In this document: one piece after another, positions 24,944 through 33,337 of the stretch
Layout: each line of letters begins with the position of its first letter
Position numbering within the stretch: the first letter of the stretch is position 1
NCBI GenBank assembly: GCA_022824495.1
Contig: JAJDZU010000011.1
Coordinates: 1-64,000 of the forward strand
Length of the DNA: 64,000 nucleotides
DNA from: Chloroflexota bacterium
Lineage (GTDB): Bacteria; Chloroflexota; UBA11872
Reading direction: 5' to 3'
Notes under the pieces: model-generated
Told to the model about the DNA's origin: nothing
The model's database searches: none
Seen by the model: the letters and a program-made list of their open reading frames with translations, nothing else
Position numbers and translations under genes: made by a program

Positions 24944-26518
24944 TCAGCCCACCGGCGTCGCACCGTCGAAGACCGGCGGGTCGACCGCGTCGACAATCAT
25001 GCGAGCCACGTCGGCGATCGCCGCCGCTGAACGTTCGCGGTCGGGCGTCCGATCCACCAGCAGCACCAGCGTGACCGGTCCCATGGCGGTGTAGACGACG
25101 CCGGCATCGTTACTGGCGTCGGGATAGTCGCCGGTTTTGTGAGCCACGGGGTGTTGCCTCAGCCAACGCGGGATCCGATTGGTCCGGCGCTCCCCTAGCA
25201 GCAGATCGCGCATGGATCGGATTTCGGTCAGCGTCGGCTGCCAGACGCCGGGTCGCAGACCGACCATGCGTTCCAGCACATCCGCCATTTCGCGCGCGGT
25301 TGTGACTGGCTCGTTTATGTTGACCGTGGTGACTTGCAGTCCTTCGCGCCGCAGGTCAAAGTCGATGTTCTGGTAGCCCACACGGTCCGCCAGCAGGATG
25401 GCGGAGGCGTTGTCGCTGACCGTGATCGCCTGCGTCAGTGCCGTGCCTACCTCAATCTGCTGACCCGGCTCGAGGCTCACCGGTGGGTCGGCGCGTTCCG
25501 CCACGGTTTCGTTCATCGTCAGCAGTTCGCCGAACGACAGCAGTCGCGCCGCCCGCTGGCGAAAGGCTTCGCGTAGCAGCAGCGCCTTCCAGACGCTGAG
25601 CGTGCGCATCTGTTTGTCGGCGTTGACGGCCACCAACGGACGGCTGGAGCCCGAGTTGGCGGCAAAGACGGCCCAGTGGCCAGGTTCCCGCCGAATGCGA
25701 GCGCGAACGGCCGCCGTCAAGCGCTCGTGGATCGTCCGCCCCGCGGATCCGAGCAACGCGTCCATGCTGGAAACCGGCCTGGCGCGGTCATGGGTCACGA
25801 GTTCCAGGTCGACCAAGAGCTGTCCCACGGGCCGCACCCGCACGGCTTGACTATCGAGGGGACGTTCCAGCACCCCGCGCTGGAAGCGCTGCACGATGGT
25901 CTGGCCGAATTGCTTTGGCTGTGACATGGGCAGGCCGAATCGCCGCAGCGCCCGGTTCCGGTCCCACTCAAGGAAGCGGGCCGGCGCGGGGTTTCCAAAG
26001 TAGGCGGCCCGAATGTGGTCGTCGGTCAGCCAGGCCAGCCGCGCATCAGCATTGGCGCCGGCGTTTATGGGCATCGGCACCTGGCGCCGGTCGTGCAGCC
26101 AGCGCGTGTAGCCAGCCGCGTCAAGTAGTTCCAGCACGTTGGCCGGGGCAAGGTTCACGTCGCGGAGCGGTGATTGGATCGCCCCGTGGGTGAAGGCCTG
26201 GATAGCCAGACCCTCTCTCCCGAAGGGGAGGCTGACCGGATAGCCGAGAACGTGAGGGCCGCCGGCTCTGCGATAGACGTCCCACCAGGGCCGGCGCCCG
26301 TTGAACACGGCGAATCCCGCGTCCGGCGCCGGCGACGCCTGGCGATAGTGGTGCCCATTCTCGATGGCGAAGTCCTGCGGCACGTCCTCGTCGGTCAGCC
26401 CCGGACCAACGAACGGCGCGGCAGCCAGCGTTCCGGCGACGACTCGTCCGAATGCGCGTCGTCCAATGGGCGGTGACCCGCCGTACCCGTGCCCGGACGG
26501 CGTGTCGTAGTCAGCCAC
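24944..26518 (-). CDS. Tat-exported serine hydrolase, class A beta-lactamase fold
   Basis: Active-site serine hydrolase of the beta-lactamase/transpeptidase superfamily. The three motifs are present in order: SVWK (residues 308-311, nucleophile Ser and Lys), SDN (368-370), KTG (461-463). The N-terminus has GRRAFGRVVAGTLAAA, a twin-arginine-like export signal. Residues about 65-240 form a domain shared with the metallopeptidase at 15.6 kb (GGPHVLGYPVSLPFG, GLPMSQPKQFGQTIVQRFQR). No class A Glu166-loop motif (ExxLN) is evident, so antibiotic hydrolysis cannot be claimed; a cell-wall role is as likely. Confidence 0.85.
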   Translation of the reverse strand: MADYDTPSGHGYGGSPPIGRRAFGRVVAGTLAAAPFVGPGLTDEDVPQDFAIENGHHYRQASPAPDAGFAVFNGRRPWWDVYRRAGGPHVLGYPVSLPFGREGLAIQAFTHGAIQSPLRDVNLAPANVLELLDAAGYTRWLHDRRQVPMPINAGANADARLAWLTDDHIRAAYFGNPAPARFLEWDRNRALRRFGLPMSQPKQFGQTIVQRFQRGVLERPLDSQAVRVRPVGQLLVDLELVTHDRARPVSSMDALLGSAGRTIHERLTAAVRARIRREPGHWAVFAANSGSSRPLVAVNADKQMRTLSVWKALLLREAFRQRAARLLSFGELLTMNETVAERADPPVSLEPGQQIEVGTALTQAITVSDNASAILLADRVGYQNIDFDLRREGLQVTTVNINEPVTTAREMADVLERMVGLRPGVWQPTLTEIRSMRDLLLGERRTNRIPRWLRQHPVAHKTGDYPDASNDAGVVYTAMGPVTLVLLVDRTPDRERSAAAIADVARMIVDAVDPPVFDGATPVG

Positions 26519-26523
26519 GCACG

Positions 26524-28374
26524 TCAGCCGACGGCCACTGGCAGATTGCCGAAGAACGTCAGCGATTGACCCAACCCCGGCGCGGCATCGGCCATGGAGG
26601 GACCTGCCGCGCCCAGCGGATCGCCGCGCTCGTGCACGAACGTCGTGACCCGGAACCGCAGCGAGGCCGGGTCGCGTTGAACTTCCAGCGCGGGAATCAG
26701 AAAGACGACGCGCGACCCGTCAACGAACGCGGCAGCGCCGGTAGGTGCGACGGCGGCGGGATTGATAGCTGTGCGCTTCTGCAGTCGCCAGGGTGGTGCG
26801 GCGTCGGGTCGGTAGATCAACTCGAACCACGTGTCGGTGTTCTGGAAGAGGTCGAAGTCGCCGACCTGCGGCCTCCAGTCGTCGCTGATGCTGTCGGTGG
26901 CCTGTAAGGCAAGGGCGATCTGGAAGCCGAGATTGCTGTCGGCGCGCGGCAGTCTGTCGGCCAGTTCAATCAGGAAGGCCACATAGGTCCCCTCGGCCAT
27001 TGACGGGGCCACGGGCTCCACGGTGAACCAGGCGCTTCGCAGGAGGTCCACGTCGGCACCCGTCAAGTCCGTGGTTCCGCTGGTGATGCGCCGAATATCG
27101 GCGAATGCGAAGCCGTTGACTGGCGAGAGGTCATGAATCGAGAAATAGTCCGCGCTGCGATCGACATGAAAGAGGGGCTGGTCGTCGGCGGGGACGATGG
27201 CCAGAGTGCGGTCGACGGCCCGGGCGCCCAGCACGACGGTCCCGTCGGCCACTTGGGCATCAAGCTGCTGGCCGGTCTGATAGCGCCACGTCCCCTCATC
27301 CGTACCTCGAATCAGCACCAGGGGAACGGTCTGTTCGGTTCCCGCGCGCAGGTCGAGCCTGCCGATACGGTCGGGAACCAGCGCGGCGGAACCCTTCGTC
27401 CGGGTGAGCCGCAATTCGGCCGCTCCGTCGCCGCCCAGGTTCACCAGCCGGCAGGCAGTGCGCCGCATCAGGGCACCGCTGGGAACGTCAACGCTGTCAG
27501 GACAAAGCGTGGCGACGAGGGGAGCCGCGACGGCGCTGACCCCGCCGGCGGCGCGCGGCAGCGCCAGTTGGTAATCCTCAATCTCACCCGCCTGCCAACG
27601 CCCGCCGCCATCCCAGGCGTCGCCCACAATGCGTTCCCGCGTCAGGGCCACCCGCATCCAGGCGCCGTCCGGCAGCCGAGTCGCGCTTCCGAGCGCGAAC
27701 GGAAGCGTGCGAACCGATCGGGATGTTCCCGGGGACAGGGATACCACGAGGTTTTGTACCGCCCACTCTGGCGTCTCGTGTTCGCCGATGCTCCAGCGGC
27801 CGTCTAGGTTCATGTCAATCAAGACGTTCAAGTAGCGGGGTCCCGGCGACGCGCCAGCCATCAGCGACACCATCACGCTCAGCGTGGCCTGGGCCGGCGC
27901 CTGGTCCAGGGCCAACGTCAACGACACCACGCCGTCATCGCCGCCATCGTTGTTGACCAAGTTGGGCACGCCATCAGGGTCAGCCCGGTCGTCCGCCCCG
28001 GCCTCGGCCGACACGGCATCGCCAAGCCGGTCAAAACCCGGTCGTAGAACATGGGCCCCCGGATTGGGACTACTTCGCGTATCGAGCCTGGTAGGGAAGC
28101 GGCCGATCACGCGCGTGCCTCGATAACCCGCGGGCGCACCGTCAGGCGCGTCGCCAAAGTCGGCGGCCAGCGGCGGCGGAGCCGTCGGACTGGTCGCCGC
28201 CCTGACGGCAGCAATCGGCGCTTGCGTGATTTCCGGTGCCGTGTTCACAGTCGGAGTGGCGGCCGGACCGGCTGCGGCCGGAACGGGGCCCGACTCCTCC
28301 GCAGGTTCGCAGCCCACCAGCGCCGCCGAGGCCAGCAGCAGTGCAACGGCGCAATTTCGAGCATTCGGGCGCAT
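26524..28374 (-). CDS. GEVED-domain lipoprotein
   Basis: Surface lipoprotein of 616 residues. A signal peptide ends in the lipobox LVGC near residue 22. After a Thr/Pro-rich tether comes DFGDAPDGAPAGY, the typical opening of secreted bacterial GEVED proteins; the domain runs to GGGRWQAGEIEDYQLALP. It includes acidic, possibly calcium-binding, segments (NNDGGDDGVVSL, NLDGRWSIGE). The rest (about 300-616) has beta-rich segments of unknown kind. No enzymatic motif is seen. The gene ends 5 bp before the serine hydrolase starts, so the two are probably cotranscribed, both acting outside the membrane. Confidence 0.82.
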   Translation of the reverse strand: MRPNARNCAVALLLASAALVGCEPAEESGPVPAAAGPAATPTVNTAPEITQAPIAAVRAATSPTAPPPLAADFGDAPDGAPAGYRGTRVIGRFPTRLDTRSSPNPGAHVLRPGFDRLGDAVSAEAGADDRADPDGVPNLVNNDGGDDGVVSLTLALDQAPAQATLSVMVSLMAGASPGPRYLNVLIDMNLDGRWSIGEHETPEWAVQNLVVSLSPGTSRSVRTLPFALGSATRLPDGAWMRVALTRERIVGDAWDGGGRWQAGEIEDYQLALPRAAGGVSAVAAPLVATLCPDSVDVPSGALMRRTACRLVNLGGDGAAELRLTRTKGSAALVPDRIGRLDLRAGTEQTVPLVLIRGTDEGTWRYQTGQQLDAQVADGTVVLGARAVDRTLAIVPADDQPLFHVDRSADYFSIHDLSPVNGFAFADIRRITSGTTDLTGADVDLLRSAWFTVEPVAPSMAEGTYVAFLIELADRLPRADSNLGFQIALALQATDSISDDWRPQVGDFDLFQNTDTWFELIYRPDAAPPWRLQKRTAINPAAVAPTGAAAFVDGSRVVFLIPALEVQRDPASLRFRVTTFVHERGDPLGAAGPSMADAAPGLGQSLTFFGNLPVAVG

Positions 28375-28430
28375 GAATCAAGGCCTATCCGGTGTTCGGT
28401 TCAGGCTATCCGACGATGCGCCGGCGTGGC

Positions 28431-28685
28431 TCAGCTGTGGGACTTGGAGCCGCTATCCGTCCGGGACCCGATCCAGCGAACGAATACGCCAACTGCTCCG
28501 GTCAAGCCAATCAGGAAACCCATGATCGCTGCTAGCCCAATGACGGAAGCAATCGTTGCTTGCCAGTCGGCATCCGTAGCCACCGCCCTGTGTTTCTTAC
28601 TGTCTGTGATCTGCGGTCTGGTGTCTCCCAGGCGCTCGGGTTCGCCACGATCCGCCCGTAGGCCCGGCATGCCGTCGGCTCGCAT
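28431..28685 (-). CDS. Small single-helix membrane protein, hypothetical
   Basis: An 84-residue frame with one clear transmembrane helix (IASVIGLAAIMGFLIGLTGAVGVFV, about residues 45-69) followed by a short basic/Ser tail. No family recognised. The first 35 residues are Arg/Asp-rich without features, so the true start may be further in. It lies alone between the GEVED lipoprotein and queD. The well-formed hydrophobic stretch is the only support. Confidence 0.4.
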   Translation of the reverse strand: MRADGMPGLRADRGEPERLGDTRPQITDSKKHRAVATDADWQATIASVIGLAAIMGFLIGLTGAVGVFVRWIGSRTDSGSKSHS

Positions 28686-28735
28686 TCAAGGTGGGTATAC
28701 GGTCAGCTGCTGTCGCTGGTTAGTGCGGCGTGGAC

Positions 28736-29197
28736 TTAGGTGCGAGTGACCGCCTGCTCGGTCGCGTTACGGCCGTTGACACCGTGGCTCACAGGTTCCG
28801 GGGCATACGTGGCGTAGGAGTCGGGGGTTTCCCAGAGAGTGACGGCGATGACGGGGAAGCCGAGGGCCTGGGTTTGCTCGAAAACGAGGCGGGCCAGGTT
28901 TTCGGTGGTGGGATTGTTGTCGATGAGGTAGGCGTGCTGGCCAAGGGCTTCGATGGCCTCCACGAGCGGGTCGTCGCGGCGCAGGATCATGCGGTGGTCG
29001 AGGTGTTCGTCGATCCAGGCCTGAATGCTGTGCCGCACGTCGCGGAAGTCGGCGACCATGCCCATGTCGTCGAGGGTGTCTGAGGCGAGGCGGATTTCGA
29101 CGCGTCCGTTGTGGCCGTGGGGCTGGTTGCACTTGCCCTGGTAGTCAATGAGACGGTGGCCGAAGCAAAAGTCGATGTGTTTGACGATTTCGTACAT
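28736..29197 (-). CDS. queD: 6-carboxytetrahydropterin synthase / PTPS family
   Basis: Converts dihydroneopterin triphosphate to 6-carboxy-5,6,7,8-tetrahydropterin in the preQ0/queuosine route; some relatives make 6-pyruvoyl-tetrahydropterin. Zinc His residues are in FGHRL and PHGHNGR; the catalytic Cys is in KCNQPHGHN; the Glu/Asp end region reads PTTENLARLVFEQ...VTLWETPDSYATY. Length, 153 residues, is slightly long owing to a C-terminal tail. It follows a pteridine-reductase-like SDR gene by 17 bp, with a QueC-like gene divergent, so a deazaguanine or pterin role is supported; queE is not in the window. Confidence 0.88.
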   Translation of the reverse strand: MYEIVKHIDFCFGHRLIDYQGKCNQPHGHNGRVEIRLASDTLDDMGMVADFRDVRHSIQAWIDEHLDHRMILRRDDPLVEAIEALGQHAYLIDNNPTTENLARLVFEQTQALGFPVIAVTLWETPDSYATYAPEPVSHGVNGRNATEQAVTRT

Positions 29198-29214
29198 GAC
29201 TGGGGTGGCTCCTG

Positions 29215-29949
29215 TCAGGAGACGGTGCGGCCGCCGTCGACGGGGATGACGGCGCCGGTGACGAAGTCGGTGGCTTCGGTGAGATAGAGAACGGTCTGGG
29301 CGATGTCTTCGGGATCGCCAATGCGGCCGAGCGGGGTGGCGGCGGCAACGGCGTCGATGGTTTCCTGGCTGAAGTCGGCGGGCATGAGGATTGGGCCGGG
29401 GGCAATGGCGTTGACCATGACGGTGGGGGCGAGTTCTTTCGCAAAGACGCGGGTGAGGGTGACGATGCCGCCCTTGGCCACGAAGTAGGGGGCGTAGTTG
29501 ACGTAGGGCCGGTCGACGGCCCAGTCGGCGATGTTGATGATCTTGCCGCGGCCGCGCTGGCGCATGTGCAGGCCAAAGAGCCAGCAGCCAAGGTAGGGGC
29601 CCTTGAGGTTGACGGCGATGTTGCGGTCGAAATCGGCCTCGGTGAGGTCGTCCAGCGGGGTCTCGAAGTAAATGGAGGCGTTGTTGAGGAGGACGTCGAC
29701 GCCGCCGAAGCGTTCGATAGCGGCGTCGCGGATGCGCTCGACGCCCTCCCTGGTCGACACGTCGGCCTGGACGGCCAGCGAGCCGACGCCGAGGGCGGTG
29801 AAGTCCTGGACTGCCTCGCGAGCTTCGTCGGCGGAGGTGCGGTAGTTGACGACGATGTTGGCCCCGCGCTCGGCCAGCCGGGTGGCGACGTGGCGTCCCA
29901 CGCGGCGCGCGCCGCCGGTGACGACGACGGTTGCGCCTTGGAGGTCCAT
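29215..29949 (-). CDS. Short-chain dehydrogenase, pteridine-reductase-like
   Basis: A 244-residue classical SDR. The cofactor motif is TGGARRVGRHVA, where the Arg after the Gly-rich turn is typical of NADPH-dependent pteridine reductases (PTR1/FolM-like TGxxRR). NNAS and the catalytic YxxxK (YAPYFVAKGGI) follow. A PTR1-like role would fit the QueD/PTPS neighbour 17 bp downstream on the same strand, but general 3-oxoacyl reductases also match, so the pterin link is inference. Confidence 0.78.
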   Translation of the reverse strand: MDLQGATVVVTGGARRVGRHVATRLAERGANIVVNYRTSADEAREAVQDFTALGVGSLAVQADVSTREGVERIRDAAIERFGGVDVLLNNASIYFETPLDDLTEADFDRNIAVNLKGPYLGCWLFGLHMRQRGRGKIINIADWAVDRPYVNYAPYFVAKGGIVTLTRVFAKELAPTVMVNAIAPGPILMPADFSQETIDAVAAATPLGRIGDPEDIAQTVLYLTEATDFVTGAVIPVDGGRTVS

Positions 29950-30055
29950 GAACTCCTGCCTTCGCTTCGATTGGCGGCTACCGGCCGACCACCCTCACGG
30001 TTACATCGTACGCTGCGACGGGCTGCCGGGATGTAGCGATTGTCACGGGGGATGG

Positions 30056-30736
30056 ATGGCTGAGCGAGCGGCGGTGGGGTCGCGAGTGGCGGCGCTGGTG
30101 AGCGGGCTGGACAGTTGCATCATGGCCGGGCTGCTGGCGCGTGAGTACGCGGAGGTGACGCCGCTGTTTGTGCGGGCCGGGCTGCGCTGGGAGGACGCGG
30201 AACTGGCGGCGCTGGGGCGATTTTTCGGCGCGCTGAATGCGCCGGCGGTGCGGCCGATCGTGGAACTGGCGTTCGATATCCGGTCGGTCTACGGGTCGCA
30301 TTGGAGCGTGGGCGGATCGGAGGTGCCCGACGCTCAGCAGCCGGATGAGGTGTGGTACCTGCCGGGGCGAAATTTGCTGCTGCTGGGGGCGGCGGCGCTG
30401 TACGGCGGGGTGCACGAGACGCCGAACCTGGCGATTGGACTGCTGGCGAGCAACCCGTTTCCGGACGCGACGACGGACTTTCTGCGCAGCCTGGAGCGGA
30501 CGGCGGGTCTGGCGATGGATACGAGCTTTACGGTGCTGACGCCGCTGGGCGAGATGCACAAGGACGACGTGATCCGGGCCGGGGCCGGCATGCCGGTGGA
30601 GGAGGCGCTGTCCTGCGCCAGTCCGGTGGACGGTCGGCACTGCGGGGTGTGCGGAAAGTGCGGCGAGCGGCGGCGCGGGTTTATCGACGCGGGAGTGCCG
30701 GACCCGACGGACTACGTTGAACTGGGTCCGCTCTAG
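30056..30736 (+). CDS. QueC-like 7-cyano-7-deazaguanine synthase, PP-loop shortened
   Basis: QueC makes preQ0 from 7-carboxy-7-deazaguanine with ATP and ammonia. The gene starts at the ATG at 30056, behind a GGGGGA ribosome site. The subfamily pattern is clear: TPLFVRAGLRWEDAEL, YLPGRNLLLLGAAAL, and the zinc-binding end CASPVDGRHCGVCGKCGERRRGF. However the PP-loop, normally SGGLDS, reads VSGLDS, one Gly short, so ATP binding may be weakened or lost. The gene is divergent from the queD-SDR pair, 106 bp away. Called QueC-like rather than queC for this reason. Confidence 0.78.
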   Translation: MAERAAVGSRVAALVSGLDSCIMAGLLAREYAEVTPLFVRAGLRWEDAELAALGRFFGALNAPAVRPIVELAFDIRSVYGSHWSVGGSEVPDAQQPDEVWYLPGRNLLLLGAAALYGGVHETPNLAIGLLASNPFPDATTDFLRSLERTAGLAMDTSFTVLTPLGEMHKDDVIRAGAGMPVEEALSCASPVDGRHCGVCGKCGERRRGFIDAGVPDPTDYVELGPL

Positions 30737-30869
30737 GCTCCCTTGCCGGTGGTTTCAGTAAGACAAGTGCGCCGCAGCATGGATTCTGACTGGCCGGTGC
30801 TAGCCTTGGGGGCCAGGACGGCGCGCGGATTGTGCGGCGCCGGATTACCACTCGACACCTAGCTTTGCC

Positions 30870-31964
30870 ATGACTTCGCTACCCCAGGCGCCCGCGGATC
30901 GGGTCGCCGAGATCACCCAGGCGCTGGCGCGCGTGATGGAGCCGGATTTGCAGCGCGGGCTGGTGGCGGCGCGACTGGTTCGTGACGTGCGCGTCAACGG
31001 CGACGATGTGTCGCTGACGGTGGTGTTGACCTCGCCCGCATCGCCGCATCGAGAAGCGCTCGAGCGCGAGGTGCGGGAAGCGATTGCCGGGTTGGGGTGG
31101 CCGCGCACGGTGGAGATCACCTGGACGGCCGAAGTCTCGACCAATACGGGTTTCGGTCAGGAGGGCGATGTCCTAGCCGGTGTCAAGAACACGCTGGCGG
31201 TGGCGAGCGGCAAGGGCGGCGTCGGGAAGTCCACGGTGGCCGTGAACCTGACGGTTGCGCTGCGTGAGCTTGGGGCGAAGGTGGGGTTGCTGGACGGGGA
31301 CATTTACGGCCCGAACGTGCCGGGGATGCTGGGGATCGACGGACGGCCGGTGCTGGAGAACGACAAGATCCAGCCGCTGTCGGCGTTTGGCGTGCCGGTG
31401 ATGTCGATGGGCTTCCTGACGGATCCCGGCCAGGCGGTGATCTGGCGGGGACCGATGGTGGCGCAGGCGCTGCGGCAACTGCTGCACGACGTGGCCTGGG
31501 GTGAGTTGGACTATCTAATCGTGGATCTGCCGCCGGGGACTGGGGACGCGCCGTTGTCGCTCTCGCAACTGCTGCCGCTGTCCGGCGCGGTGATCGTGAG
31601 CACGCCGCAGGAAGTGGCACTGCAGGACGTGCGGCGCGGGATTGCAATGTTCGAGAAGCTGCGGGTACCGGTGCTGGGAGTGATCGAGAACATGTCGTAC
31701 TTCATCAGTCCGGACACGGGCGCGCGGTTCGAGATATTCGACCACGGCGGGGCGCGGCGGGCAGCGGAGGAATTGGGCGTGCCGTTCCTGGGTGAGATTC
31801 CGCTGGACCCGGAGGTGCGGATTGCTTCGGACAACGGGCGGCCGGTGGCGTCGCAGGGGATGAATAGCCCGGTGGCGGGGCCCTACTTCGAGGCGGCGCG
31901 GGGGATTGCGTCGGAGATCACGAAGCTGAACGCGGCGCGGCCGGATCCGCTGCCGGTGCTCTAG
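30870..31964 (+). CDS. Mrp/ApbC-family iron-sulfur cluster carrier ATPase
   Basis: Cytosolic P-loop ATPase thought to carry and transfer Fe-S clusters. Residues about 10-95 are a MIP18/DUF59 domain; the deviant Walker A GKGGVGKS is at 114-121; then LLDGDIYGPNVPGMLG, VIWRGPMVAQALRQLL, VDLPPGTGDAPLSL and VIENMSYF follow as expected. After ENMSYF most relatives have a CxxC that binds the bridging cluster; here it reads ISPDTG, without Cys. A short G/C hairpin with TTTT follows the stop. The upstream 130 bp are featureless. Confidence 0.9.
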   Translation: MTSLPQAPADRVAEITQALARVMEPDLQRGLVAARLVRDVRVNGDDVSLTVVLTSPASPHREALEREVREAIAGLGWPRTVEITWTAEVSTNTGFGQEGDVLAGVKNTLAVASGKGGVGKSTVAVNLTVALRELGAKVGLLDGDIYGPNVPGMLGIDGRPVLENDKIQPLSAFGVPVMSMGFLTDPGQAVIWRGPMVAQALRQLLHDVAWGELDYLIVDLPPGTGDAPLSLSQLLPLSGAVIVSTPQEVALQDVRRGIAMFEKLRVPVLGVIENMSYFISPDTGARFEIFDHGGARRAAEELGVPFLGEIPLDPEVRIASDNGRPVASQGMNSPVAGPYFEAARGIASEITKLNAARPDPLPVL

Positions 31965-31982
31965 CGGGCGGTTGCCCGTTTT
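31965..31982 (+). terminator. Intrinsic terminator after mrp
   Basis: Directly after the stop codon, CGGGC-GGTT-GCCCG forms a five-pair G/C stem followed by TTTT. Short but properly placed at the end of the mrp gene, which converges on apt. Confidence 0.6.
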
Positions 31983-32039
31983 GCTGACGGGCGCTTTTGG
32001 CTTGTAACTGGCTGCCCTGTGTTGGCCCGTTGGCGCCCT

Positions 32040-32567
32040 TCAGTCCCCGTTGTAGGTGATGACTGTGTGGACGGGGTGGTCGCTGAGCCTGGCGCTGCCG
32101 CCAAGGAACGCGAGGTCGATGAGGAATGAGATGCCGACCAGGTCGCCGCCCAAGCTTTCGACTAACTCGACCGCCGCGACGGCGGTTCCACCGGTGGCGA
32201 TGACGTCGTCGATGACGGCGACGCGGTCGCCGGGGTGGATGGCGTCGACGTGGACCTCGATGGTGTCGGTGCCGTATTCAAGCTCGTAGGTGGCCGAGGT
32301 GGTTTCGGCCGGCAGCTTGTTGGGTTTTCGCAGGGGAACAAAGCCGCAGCCGAGTTCAACGGCAACGGCGGCGGCGAAGATGAAACCGCGGGACTCGATG
32401 GCGGCGACGGACGCGAGATTGGCGTGGCGATACGGCTCGGCAAGGGCCTGCACGGCGGTCTCCAAGGCGCCGGGATCCTTGAGCAGCGGGGTGATGTCCT
32501 TGAAGACGATGCCTGGCTTGGGGAAATCGGGGACGTCGCGGATGTAGGCGGTGAGGTCGAGGGGCAT
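32040..32567 (-). CDS. apt: Adenine phosphoribosyltransferase
   Basis: Purine salvage: adenine plus PRPP to AMP. The PRPP-binding signature is VAVIDDVIATGGTAVAAVEL; the N-terminal FPKPGIVFKDITPLL and the central ESRGFIFAAAVAVELGCGFVPLRKPNKLP are characteristic of Apt. I chose the ATG at 32567, giving 175 residues, the usual size; a longer frame from 32615 adds only a Pro/Ser-rich tail. Convergent with mrp. Confidence 0.94.
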   Translation of the reverse strand: MPLDLTAYIRDVPDFPKPGIVFKDITPLLKDPGALETAVQALAEPYRHANLASVAAIESRGFIFAAAVAVELGCGFVPLRKPNKLPAETTSATYELEYGTDTIEVHVDAIHPGDRVAVIDDVIATGGTAVAAVELVESLGGDLVGISFLIDLAFLGGSARLSDHPVHTVITYNGD

Positions 32568-32661
32568 TGAGGTGCTCGGCGGGGTTGAGGCCGGGTCATG
32601 GTAGGACGCAGGCACCGGATAGAATTCGGGCGAGACTGCCTGAACCGCGAGGGGTGTTCAG

Positions 32662-32904
32662 ATGCCGGCGTATACGTATGAATGCGAGACGTGCGGAGAC
32701 GTTTTTGACGTTAGGCGCTCGATGACGGATGAGAGCCCGGTGATCTGTACATCGTGCGCGAGCAGCCGGGTGCGGCAGGTGTATTACGCGCCGGCGATGG
32801 TGGGGCGGTCGTCGTCAGGTTCGGCCGGCCGGGCGCAGACGGCGAATGACGCGTACATGAACGGCGGGGGCGGGGGCTGCGGGAGCTCCTGCGGGTGTCA
32901 CTAG
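32662..32904 (+). CDS. FmdB-family zinc-ribbon protein
   Basis: An 80-residue protein of the FmdB/CxxC regulatory family. It begins MPAYTYECETCGDVFDV with the first CxxC, followed by CTSCAS as the second; the C-terminus is Gly-rich and ends in a Cys/His cluster (GGGGGCGSSCGCH) which could bind another metal ion. Family members are common next to housekeeping genes and are of poorly known function. Standalone between apt and a small membrane protein. Confidence 0.85.
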   Translation: MPAYTYECETCGDVFDVRRSMTDESPVICTSCASSRVRQVYYAPAMVGRSSSGSAGRAQTANDAYMNGGGGGCGSSCGCH

Positions 32905-32981
32905 AGGACACAGCCAGCTAAGTAGAACCGCCCGAAACGAATGTCGCGCCGCTGGACGTGGTGTCCCGGCTGCCGGGTGGG

Positions 32982-33299
32982 TTAGGCGGCGGGTTCGTGG
33001 CCGGTTTGCGCGTTACCGAAGACGGTGTAGAGACCCTCGACGGCACCGATGAGCCGCGCCTGACTCTGCTCTAGCCCCGCCACGCGGGTTTCAAGGGCCT
33101 TCGTATCCTCGCGGGCGGCGTCGATCTCCGCTTTCAATTCACTGCGCGAGGCGGCGATCTCCGCCTTTAGTTCACTGCGCATAGCCGTCATGTCGGACCG
33201 TAGACCACGGTAGAGCGCGACGTTGACGCTGACGACTCCGCCCAAGCCGATCAGCCCCGCCGCGCCTACGCTCAAGATTCCGATCAGTTCCGGGCTCAT
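32982..33299 (-). CDS. Small membrane protein with coiled-coil tail, hypothetical
   Basis: A 105-residue protein: N-terminal transmembrane helix (LIGILSVGAAGLIGLGGVVSVNVAL) followed by a heptad-patterned helix (SDMTAMRSELKAEIAASRSELKAEIDAAREDTKALETRV) containing a nearly exact internal repeat, SRSELKAEI. It probably anchors an oligomeric coiled coil on one membrane face. No known domain. Similar small proteins often accompany toxin or phage-like genes, but none are adjacent here. Confidence 0.65.
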   Translation of the reverse strand: MSPELIGILSVGAAGLIGLGGVVSVNVALYRGLRSDMTAMRSELKAEIAASRSELKAEIDAAREDTKALETRVAGLEQSQARLIGAVEGLYTVFGNAQTGHEPAA

Positions 33300-33337
33300 C
33301 CCGTCAACCTGTCGTGCGTTGGGCGGATACCAACACT

